Origin: an uncultured Pseudomonadota bacterium
GTDB lineage: Bacteria; Desulfobacterota_B; Binatia; UBA9968
Length of the DNA stretch: 5,389 bases
Direction: 5' to 3'
Assembly (NCBI GenBank): GCA_946478635.1
Contig: CAMLCX010000361.1
Coordinates: 1-5,389 of the forward strand
The translations under genes and the position numbers were made by a program. Of this stretch, positions 1 through 5,206 are shown in pieces. The first letter of the stretch is position 1; every line of letters begins with the position of its first letter. A model generated the notes under the pieces. The model was not told the DNA's origin. It saw only the letters and a program-made list of their open reading frames with translations, and made no database searches.

Positions 1-222
1 CGCGGCCATCGCCAGCTCCGAATCCGCCATCATCTTGAGGCGCTCGTCGATGGCCGGCAGCTCCGGATGCAGCACGAACGGCGGCCCGCCGGCGAAGGCA
101 AGCGATTTCTGGCCGTCTTTCTCGATCAGCTCAACGCCGAGATGCTTGCCGTTTTTCTTGGTTTCTTCCAACAAGCTGTTGGGCACGTAATGATGGTGAA
201 CGTCGATGGCACAGACTTTCAT
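1..222 (-). CDS. Amidohydrolase-2 family metal-dependent hydrolase (ACMSD-like), N-terminal part
   Basis: This is the 5' part of a gene that runs off the left edge of the window; 74 codons are visible. The product starts MKVCAIDVHHHYVP. The D-x-H-x-H type motif near the N-terminus (D7, H9, H11) is the first metal-binding motif of the amidohydrolase-2 family, which includes aminocarboxymuconate-semialdehyde decarboxylase and related TIM-barrel hydrolases and decarboxylases. A later segment around residues 62-68 (IDERLKM) resembles the helix in which these proteins usually read E-R-L-x-x-M-D. The ATG at 222 is preceded by AGAAGG at 235-240, with a long 12-base spacing. No signal peptide is seen, so a cytoplasmic enzyme is likely. 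The gene follows the amidohydrolase-3 gene after 128 bases on the same strand. The later metal ligands and catalytic aspartate lie outside the window, so the reaction and substrate are unknown. The family call is fairly sure, the exact function is not. Confidence 0.75.
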   Translation of the reverse strand, partial: MKVCAIDVHHHYVPNSLLEETKKNGKHLGVELIEKDGQKSLAFAGGPPFVLHPELPAIDERLKMMADSELAMAA

Positions 223-278
223 GGCGATGGGATTCCTTCTTTTTTAATTAGCTTTTGAGTACTGCGAGGTGACTTTCG

Positions 279-316
279 CCCTCACCCCAACCCTCTCCCG
301 ACGGGAGAGGGTGAGG
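279..316. repeat. REP-like hairpin of CCCTCACCC / GGGAGAGGG type
   Basis: CCCTCTCCCG at 291-300 is followed, after one base, by its exact reverse complement at 302-311. Flanking CTCA (281-284) and TGAG (312-315) can extend the pairing past an unpaired stretch on the left side. Sequences of this CCCTCACCC-x-AACCCTCTCCC form are a familiar dispersed intergenic hairpin in many GC-rich bacterial genomes (from memory). Here it lies in the gap between two co-directional hydrolase genes. No run of T follows it on either strand, so it is not a textbook intrinsic terminator. It could still stabilise the 3' end of the upstream message or attenuate read-through into the downstream gene. Confidence 0.7.
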
Positions 317-350
317 ATGAGAGGAAGAATGCGGATATTGAGCGGCGGCG

Positions 351-2018
351 TCAGTGCGGCAGGCACAACTGCTGGCGGCGCACTTTGCCAGGGAAAACAT
401 CCAGGCACTCGCCGCCTTCGACGACCGTGGCGCCGTTGACTAGCACGGCTTTCATGCCGGGCGGATGGCGCCGCACTTCGTTGGCATCGACCGTGTCGGG
501 AAGTTTTTTGCTGACGAGATCGTCGATCTTGTCGGCATCGAACACCGTCACGTCGGCTGGCATGCCCTCTTTGAGGACGCCGCGATTGAGGCGCAGTTTG
601 TTCGCCGCGAAGCCGGTTAATTTGTGCACCGCTTGCTCGAGACTGAACAGGTGCTTTTCGCGCGTCCAATAGCCCAGCACTCTGGTCGGCGCGCCGTGCC
701 AGAAGAATCGGTCGAGATGCGCGCCCACGTCCGTGCCAATGAGGCTGGTGTCGGATTTGATCATCTCGGCCAGCAACTCGGGATGAGCGTTGGCAAGGCC
801 GTGGTAGCAGATCGCCGAGTTTAGATTGTCCTCGAGCCAGGTATCAAAGAAAGCGTCCACCGGAGCTTTTTCCGTGAGCCGCGAAATTTCTTCCACGTTC
901 TTGAGCTCGAGTTTCTTCAGTTCGGGTTTTTCCAGATGCTCGAACACGACGCGATCCCAACCGTGCCACTCGGGAAATTCGAGCTTGCCCTGGCAGGCGA
1001 TGCGTTCCTGCTCGATTTTTCGCCGGATATCTTTGTCCTGCAGCTTGCTCTTGAGATCACTCGAGTTCTTGATCGCTTCCCAAGTCGGCAGGCCGTTGAA
1101 CAAGAAGCAATCATCCAGGTTGAATCGGCGAATGTGCTGGTAGGGGATGACCACGCCGTAGATATCCTGGCCGCGTTTTTGCGCGTCTTCCATGTACTTG
1201 ATCGACTGCATCCCGGCCGCTTTCGCGCCGGGCCGCACGCGAAACTCATTGCCGATCTGCAGCGTTTTGATTTTCGTCAGCATCTCCGGCACGCCGGATT
1301 CCGGCTGGAGGATCATCTGGAAGCCGTTGAATTGGAAGCAGCCGCCATACTCAGCCGCGACGTTTGCAAGCTCGATAATTTCGTCATGCTCGGCAAACGT
1401 GCTCGGGGTGCCGGCGTGAATCGCCGGGCCGCCGCGCGGGCTGGTGGAAAAGCCGATGGCGCCAAGCTCCATGCCTTCGCGGACCATGTTTTTCATCGAA
1501 TGCAACTCTTCCGGATTGGCGGCGCGCTGATAGGCGGCCTCGCCCATGACCGTCAAACGCACGGGAGAGTGGGGCATGAGAGGCAGCACGTTGATGGCGA
1601 CTTTGCCTTCGAGATAATTCAAATACTCGCCGAAGGTGTTCCAGCGCCAGTCCTTGTCGTCGACATATTTATCGAGCACGCGGCGCAGATACTGGACCAG
1701 CACCTGGCGCGGCTCGGGCTTGGGCGGTACCGGCGCGCACGAAGCGCCGCAGTCGCCGATGACGATGCTCGTCACGCCGTAGTTCACCACCGGATTGCCG
1801 TTCGGATACTGCACGACGAACGCGTCCATGTGGGTGTGCGAGTCGATGAACCCGGGCGCGACCACATTGCCTTTGGCGTCTATTTCTTTTTTACCTGATC
1901 CTACGTCTTTGCCTATGGCGGTAATCTTACCGCCGTCGATGGCAACGTCGGCTGCAAAAGCCGGACTGCCCGTGCCGTCGATGACGGTTCCGTTCTTGAT
2001 GACTACATCGTGAGCCAT
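351..2018 (-). CDS. Amidohydrolase-3 / N-acyl-D-amino-acid deacylase family protein (COG3653), divergent active site
   Basis: The 555-residue product has a typical cyclic-amidohydrolase layout: an N-terminal beta-sandwich strand set (DVVIKNGTVIDGTG, residues 4-17), the first metal motif PGFIDSHTHMD (55-65, H61 and H63), a GDCG segment with C90, a TIM barrel, a GTD motif with D430, and a C-terminal sandwich return (GMPADVTVFDAD, 485-496, and AVLVNGATVVEGG). In characterised D-aminoacylase, zinc is held by a Cys, two barrel histidines and an Asp. C90 and D430 match the Cys and Asp, but the usual THMR and SHxK segments seem replaced by QFNG (229-232) and NEFR (257-260). The protein is longer than the 480-residue D-aminoacylases and resembles the long COG3653 branch of poorly known function. 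It starts at ATG 2018 with a strong GGGAGGAG ribosome site at 2027-2034. It has no signal peptide, so it is probably cytoplasmic. It lies downstream of tctA and may act on the imported compound. The family is secure; deacylase activity is not. Confidence 0.85.
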   Translation of the reverse strand: MAHDVVIKNGTVIDGTGSPAFAADVAIDGGKITAIGKDVGSGKKEIDAKGNVVAPGFIDSHTHMDAFVVQYPNGNPVVNYGVTSIVIGDCGASCAPVPPKPEPRQVLVQYLRRVLDKYVDDKDWRWNTFGEYLNYLEGKVAINVLPLMPHSPVRLTVMGEAAYQRAANPEELHSMKNMVREGMELGAIGFSTSPRGGPAIHAGTPSTFAEHDEIIELANVAAEYGGCFQFNGFQMILQPESGVPEMLTKIKTLQIGNEFRVRPGAKAAGMQSIKYMEDAQKRGQDIYGVVIPYQHIRRFNLDDCFLFNGLPTWEAIKNSSDLKSKLQDKDIRRKIEQERIACQGKLEFPEWHGWDRVVFEHLEKPELKKLELKNVEEISRLTEKAPVDAFFDTWLEDNLNSAICYHGLANAHPELLAEMIKSDTSLIGTDVGAHLDRFFWHGAPTRVLGYWTREKHLFSLEQAVHKLTGFAANKLRLNRGVLKEGMPADVTVFDADKIDDLVSKKLPDTVDANEVRRHPPGMKAVLVNGATVVEGGECLDVFPGKVRRQQLCLPH

Positions 2019-2056
2019 AATCGGATCTCCTCCCTAAGAGTCGGTCAATTTAAATT

Positions 2057-2086
2057 CTTATCCCACCGAAACGGTGAGGCTGTCAA
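2057..2086 (-). promoter_or_regulatory. Candidate sigma70 promoter for the amidohydrolase-3 gene, with a palindrome in its spacer
   Basis: On the minus strand a perfect -35 hexamer TTGACA (2081-2086) is followed after 18 bases by GATAAG (2057-2062), which matches 4 of 6 bases of the -10 consensus. The expected start near 2050 would give a leader of about 30 bases before the ATG at 2018, with the ribosome site at 2027-2034. Between the two hexamers lies CACCG-TTT-CGGTG (2064-2076), a perfect 5-base inverted repeat placed where a repressor or a MerR-like activator could act. Just downstream is the AT-rich palindrome AATTTAAATT (2047-2056). This is inference from consensus matching only. Confidence 0.4.
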
Positions 2087-2102
2087 CGGCTTGGGTAGTG
2101 TT

Positions 2103-2257
2103 GTGTCCCGCGTCCTGGGTCTCGGGTTTTGAATTCGGGATTCCCTGACATACCGGTTCCAGCGTTGGTTGCCTATTTCCCAACCACTTGAGCGACGACC
2201 GATTTTATCGAGAACTCGTGTCCCGGATTTCTTAACCCGAGACACGAGACCCTGGAC
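2103..2257. repeat. Nested inverted and direct repeats in the tctA to amidohydrolase gap
   Basis: The gap holds several related words. GTCTCGGGTT (2119-2128) is the exact reverse complement of AACCCGAGAC (2234-2243). GTCCTGGGTCTC (2112-2123) matches the reverse complement of 2246-2257 at 11 of 12 bases. GTGTCCCG occurs twice in direct orientation (2103-2110 and 2218-2225). Within the right half, CTCGTGTC (2215-2222) pairs with GACACGAG (2241-2248), and the stem extends by three more pairs after one mismatch, leaving a 10-base loop. A smaller stem TGGTTG/CAACCA lies at 2166-2186. The pattern looks like a degenerate dispersed repeat element or its insertion, or a structured 3' untranslated region of tctA. 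No T-run follows any stem. Confidence 0.6.
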
Positions 2258-2294
2258 TGAAAACTTGGAGCGGAGGCGAATGCGGGGGGAGGGC

Positions 2295-3794
2295 CTATAC
2301 CGCGTCTTCCGGCCGCTCGTACTTCGCTTTACCCATGCGCTCTTTGATCGTCGGATAGGCAACCGTAAAGATCGTCAGCGCGATCAAACCGATCACCGTG
2401 GGAAAGGTTAGCCACTTTGCGCCGTAGGCGGCGGTTGAAATCCAGAGATAGTTTTCAGCAATCTTGCCCAGAGTAAGCCCCAGGATCAATGGCGGCCGCG
2501 GCCAGCCGAACTTGACCATGCAAAACCCGATGAATCCGAAAAGCAGCGTGGTGATGATGTCGTTCAAATCGTTATTTGCCGTGAACGATCCGATGAACAC
2601 GAGAAACATCAGGAACGGAATGAGCAATGTGCCGCGGACAAATGTCAGCGCTGCAAGATGATTCAAAATCAAAAAGCAGAGCGCTGCGACGATGATGTTG
2701 GAGAGGATCAAAACCCACACCATCGAGAAGGTTACGTCGAGCCGCGACTTGAGCATCTCGGGTCCCGGATTGAGGCCGACGATCAACATGGCGCCGAGCA
2801 ACAACGCCATGGCGCCGCTGCCGGGAATGCCGAAGGCAAGGGTCGGAATCAGGTCGCCGCCACGAGTTGAATTATTCGCCGCGCCTGGACCGAGGAGCCC
2901 TTCGACCGCGCCTTTGCCGGCGCGCGATTTATCCTTCAATCCCTGCACCGCGTGGGCATAGGAAATCCATTGGGCCACATTGGCGCCGAGCACCGGAAGA
3001 ACTCCGAAATAAACGCCGATTAAACTGCAACGCACAACCAGCCAGAAGTGGCGAAATGTGTCCTTGACGCCCTCCATGACGCCGGTAAGTTTCTCTTGTT
3101 TGCCGCTGGCAATGCTGGTGCCGCGCACGGCCAGGTCGACAATTTCAGGAATCGCGAACAGGCCCACGACCACGGGAATAAGGTCGAGACGATCCCACAG
3201 GTAAAGTGAGCCAAAGGTATAGCGGAGAGAACCGGTCTGGGGATCGACTCCTATCGCCGCAAGCATCAAACCGATGCCGCCGGCTAAAAGGCCTTTGATC
3301 AACGACGTTCCCGCAAGCGTGCCGATAAATGTAATGCCCATGATCGCGATGATAAACAGCTCAGGCGAGCCGAAAAGGAGCACGAGCGGGCGCATGATCG
3401 GAATCGAAACCGCAAGCGAGAGGGCGCCGACAATGGCTCCCACGACCGAAGCCGTAATCGCTGCGCCCAAAGCGCGGCCCGCTTCGCCGTTTTTTGACAT
3501 CGGATAGCCGTCGAGAATCAAGGCGGCCGACGACCCCTCCCCGGGGATGCCAAAAAGTATCGAAGTTAGATCTCCGGTGGTGCCGGTGACGGCTAGCATG
3601 CCGAGAAGAAACGCAAATGCCGAGATAGGGTCTTTGATGTTGTAAGAGAAGGGTAGCATCAGCGCAAGTGTCGCCAAGCCGCCGATGCCGGGAAGGAGAC
3701 CGACCCAAAATCCGATAGCGATGCCGATGAGCATGTAGCCAAAGGCTGGCCATGCGACGGTTTGCCAAAATCCGCTAATGAATGCGTCAAGCAT
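2295..3794 (-). CDS. tctA: Tripartite tricarboxylate transporter large permease, TctA family
   Basis: The 499-residue, strongly hydrophobic protein has the normal TctA length and signatures. An early GLLPGIGG loop (32-39) is followed by FGIPGEGSSAALILDGYP (81-98) and KNGEAGRALG (101-110). The second half repeats the plan with FGVLPVLGANVAQWISYA (263-280), GPGAANNSTRGGDLIPTLAF (302-321) and GIPGSGAMALLLGA (322-335). The two conserved GIPG loops and the repeat halves agree with the inverted-repeat architecture expected for this family, with about 10-12 membrane segments. TctA is the inner-membrane channel that works with a TctC binding protein and uses an ion gradient rather than ATP. ATG 3794 is supported by GGGAG at 3801-3805 with 6-base spacing. 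In the second half, the usual PG of the first loop reads PV and the usual PEAANN reads PGAANN. The small permease tctB, normally adjacent, is absent on both sides, and the length rules out a fused TctB. The tail ERPEDAV is soluble. The family call is firm; the substrate is unknown. Confidence 0.93.
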   Translation of the reverse strand: MLDAFISGFWQTVAWPAFGYMLIGIAIGFWVGLLPGIGGLATLALMLPFSYNIKDPISAFAFLLGMLAVTGTTGDLTSILFGIPGEGSSAALILDGYPMSKNGEAGRALGAAITASVVGAIVGALSLAVSIPIMRPLVLLFGSPELFIIAIMGITFIGTLAGTSLIKGLLAGGIGLMLAAIGVDPQTGSLRYTFGSLYLWDRLDLIPVVVGLFAIPEIVDLAVRGTSIASGKQEKLTGVMEGVKDTFRHFWLVVRCSLIGVYFGVLPVLGANVAQWISYAHAVQGLKDKSRAGKGAVEGLLGPGAANNSTRGGDLIPTLAFGIPGSGAMALLLGAMLIVGLNPGPEMLKSRLDVTFSMVWVLILSNIIVAALCFLILNHLAALTFVRGTLLIPFLMFLVFIGSFTANNDLNDIITTLLFGFIGFCMVKFGWPRPPLILGLTLGKIAENYLWISTAAYGAKWLTFPTVIGLIALTIFTVAYPTIKERMGKAKYERPEDAV

Positions 3795-3828
3795 ATCGGT
3801 CTCCCAAGAATTCTGGATATCGGAGCAT

Positions 3829-3859
3829 CGTCAATATCTTATATTGACGTGACGGTCAA
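3829..3859. promoter_or_regulatory. Operator-like palindrome upstream of tctA with three TTGAC/GTCAA half-sites
   Basis: CGTCAATAT (3829-3837) and ATATTGACG (3841-3849) form a perfect 9-base inverted repeat around CTT. A third half-site GGTCAA (3854-3859) makes a second dyad, TTGAC-N6-GTCAA, at 3844-3859. On the minus strand TTGACC (3854-3859) also resembles a -35 hexamer, but the best -10 choices (GATATT at 15 bases or TATTGA at 17) are weak. The site sits 35-65 bases before the tctA start and its centre is AT-rich, as expected for a dimeric regulator such as a GntR or LysR type. Which protein binds it is unknown; no regulator gene lies in the window. Around it, 3860-3910 shows nothing else of note. 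Confidence 0.5.
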
Positions 3860-3910
3860 CTCTTATTTGGGTGCAGGGGCACGAGTTAAATCACGTTTAA
3901 GTCTGTCATT

Positions 3911-4075
3911 TTAGATAGGGGTGCTCGTGTGGTTGAGAACGGCGATGAAGGTCCATCGAAACCTGCGGACCTCACCGACGTTGCCGCAGTTCGAATTTCT
4001 ACCGGCGCAAGCGCGGGCCATCGGCTCAAGGTTCGCTTCAGGCCACGGCGAACGCGACGTCGAGAATGCATTCAT
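3911..4075 (-). CDS. Doubtful small ORF, 54 codons, between tctC and tctA
   Basis: An ATG at 4075 is preceded by GAGG (4082-4085) with 6-base spacing and opens a 54-residue frame that ends in TAA at 3911-3913. The product begins MNAFSTSRSPWPEANLEP and is rich in Arg, Asn and Ala, with two Cys (C24 and C33). It has no membrane segment or signal peptide, so it is not a TctB. I do not recognise it. It lies in the 303-base gap 3795-4097, where tctB would be expected. A second frame, continuing in phase past the tctC stop, is open for 19 more codons (4097-4041). An overlapping plus-strand frame is open too, which weakens the coding case. It could be a real small gene, a relic of an inserted element, or chance. 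Confidence 0.25.
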   Translation of the reverse strand: MNAFSTSRSPWPEANLEPMARACAGRNSNCGNVGEVRRFRWTFIAVLNHTSTPI

Positions 4076-4097
4076 CACCGACCTCAATTTTCTGAAG

Positions 4098-5186
4098 CTA
4101 TTTCGCTAACAATTGTTTCAGCCATGCGACGACTTCCGGCGGCTGGTTGGTGACTTCTTTGGCCAAGGCTTGCAAATCCTCGCCGCTCACGGCGTCGACG
4201 GTCCAGCCTCGCTTGGTAATCTCATCCAGGAACTCGGGATCCTTAAGCGTCTTAACATAGGCATCGCGCAAGACTTTTGCCTGCTCCGCTGAAAGGCCCG
4301 GCGTCGACACGATCGGTCGCGAGCCGAACTGGCCGCTGTTGAGATAGACGGCGGCCAAGCGCCGTTTCGATTCCGGCACTTTGTACTGATCCATCAATTC
4401 CCAAATCGTCGGCACATCCGCAAGTTTGGGATGGCGCTTACGCTCCATCTGCACAATGACGCGGACAAACCCTTTTTTCAGCCAGGTCGGAAACGGCTCG
4501 CGGCCGAAAAAGGCCTCGATCGTAAACGCGCGGCAGTGCACTTCGCCCCGTTCCATCGCGAGGTCTTGATCCGCGCCGCCCGGGTATCCGCTGATCACTT
4601 TGAAGCGCAAGCCGAGGGTATCTTCCAATACCCGCGGGATATCGTAACCGCTGCTGCCGACGCCGGTCGCCGAACAGCGCGGCGGATCGGCTGCGGTGCG
4701 AATATCTTCGATAGTCTTGTAAGGCGCGTCGGTGCGCATGAAGACGAGAAAACCGCTGCGCTCGGGGGTGCCGATCCAGGTAAACTTGTTCCAATCGTAT
4801 TTTACCTCGCTGCGGCCGATCAGTTGGGCAAAGTACAGCGCCCCGCCAATGGTGCCCATCGTCAGTCCGTCTTGCTTGGCGATGTTGTAGATGTAATTGG
4901 CGGCGATCATGCCGCCGGCACCGGGCATGTTCTGCACGAGAAAGTTCGGATTACCGGGAATATACTTGCCCAGGTAGCGGGTGTAGGTGCGCGCCCACTG
5001 ATCGTGGCTGTCGCCCGGCTGGTAGCCGACGATGACGCGGATGGTTTTGCCTTGGTAGCTATTCGCTTGCGCCAGCGCTTGTTCAAGGTTCAAAGGGTTC
5101 AACAGTTCAACGACGGACAAAAGAAACAGGCTTAATCCGTTGAACGTTTGAACGGTTGACCGCTTGAACCAATGCGATGAAATCAT
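4098..5186 (-). CDS. tctC: TctC/Bug-family periplasmic solute-binding protein (second copy, TctC-B)
   Basis: The 362-residue protein has a signal peptide followed by a mature domain that opens with KTIRVIVGYQPGDSHDQWAR (47-66). It then shows IPGNPNFLVQNMPGAGGMIA (76-95) and ANYIYNIAKQDGLTMGTIGG (96-115). These are the hallmarks of the tripartite tricarboxylate transporter receptor (Bug) family: a first ligand loop, the NMPGAGG segment and a DGxTxG turn. Later parts include VGSSGYDIPRVLE (177-189) and ISGYPGGADQDLAMERGEV (198-216), both typical of the domain interface. Cleavage is likely near ALAQA (37-41). An in-frame TTG at 5204 exists, but ATG 5186 is preferred because of AAGGTGAGG placed 6 bases upstream. 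The gene starts 20 bases after the stop of a closely similar tctC and lies 303 bases before tctA. Its n- and h-regions are encoded largely by an inverted octamer-repeat array. The protein would capture a carboxylate-like solute for TctA. The ligand is unknown; the family call is firm. Confidence 0.92.
   Translation of the reverse strand: MISSHWFKRSTVQTFNGLSLFLLSVVELLNPLNLEQALAQANSYQGKTIRVIVGYQPGDSHDQWARTYTRYLGKYIPGNPNFLVQNMPGAGGMIAANYIYNIAKQDGLTMGTIGGALYFAQLIGRSEVKYDWNKFTWIGTPERSGFLVFMRTDAPYKTIEDIRTAADPPRCSATGVGSSGYDIPRVLEDTLGLRFKVISGYPGGADQDLAMERGEVHCRAFTIEAFFGREPFPTWLKKGFVRVIVQMERKRHPKLADVPTIWELMDQYKVPESKRRLAAVYLNSGQFGSRPIVSTPGLSAEQAKVLRDAYVKTLKDPEFLDEITKRGWTVDAVSGEDLQALAKEVTNQPPEVVAWLKQLLAK
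5081..5169. repeat. Inverted array of GTTCAA / TTGAAC octamer units inside the tctC signal-peptide region
   Basis: GTTCAA occurs at 5081, 5088, 5097 and 5105. Its reverse complement TTGAAC occurs at 5140, 5148 and 5164, with the variant TTGACC at 5156. The right arm therefore has an exact 8-base period and the left arm 7-9 bases. The arms 5081-5112 and 5138-5169 are each 32 bases, and 23 of 32 positions are complementary without gaps, including perfect GTTCAACG/CGTTGAAC next to the loop. The central 25 bases are unrelated. The element lies fully within codons 6-36 of the tctC-B reading frame. Similar GTTCAA-type repeats are, from memory, dispersed in some uncultivated deltaproteobacterial-type genomes, but that could not be verified here. 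Confidence 0.8.
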
Positions 5187-5192
5187 ACTACG

Positions 5193-5201
5193 CCTCACCT
5201 T
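5193..5201 (-). promoter_or_regulatory. Ribosome binding site that fixes the TctC-B start
   Basis: AAGGTGAGG on the minus strand ends 6 bases before ATG 5186, the expected distance. The alternative in-frame TTG at 5204 lies upstream of this site and would put it inside the coding region. The site lies in the 20-base gap between the two tctC genes, so translation of the second gene is probably coupled to that of the first. Confidence 0.65.
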
Positions 5202-5206
5202 CAAAA

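Noticed and set aside
67..258. 63-codon plus-strand frame at the left end
   Set aside because: It is antisense to the amidohydrolase-2 start, whose HHH metal motif and start context are convincing.
279..316. Rho-independent terminator
   Set aside because: The hairpin is strong, but no T-run follows it on the minus strand (or the plus strand), so only a REP-like or stability role is supported.
936..1898. Long plus-strand open frame of 320 codons
   Set aside because: It is antisense to the amidohydrolase-3 gene, which has clear family motifs, a good ribosome site and full length. The frame is rich in His, Ala, Asp and Arg, as expected of a GC-rich shadow.
2045..2362. 105-codon minus-strand frame across the tctA end and the gap
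   Set aside because: It overlaps the tctA 3' end in another frame and translates the repeat region into an Arg/Ser-rich peptide; it is most likely spurious.
3795..4097. Degenerate tctB in the gap
   Set aside because: No frame shows hydrophobic helices or the normal size; the visible frames are Arg- and Asn-rich and soluble in character.
4431..5135. Plus-strand open frame of 234 codons
   Set aside because: It is antisense to the complete tctC gene, and its product shows no recognisable domain.
5081..5169. CRISPR-like array
   Set aside because: The repeated units are only 6-8 bases, have almost no spacers and switch orientation at the centre; there are no cas genes.
4098..5204. Longer form of TctC-B starting at TTG 5204
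   Set aside because: A strong ribosome site lies between this TTG and ATG 5186, and starting at the TTG would put that site inside the gene. The added residues (LKVRRS or MKVRRS) give no benefit to the signal peptide.
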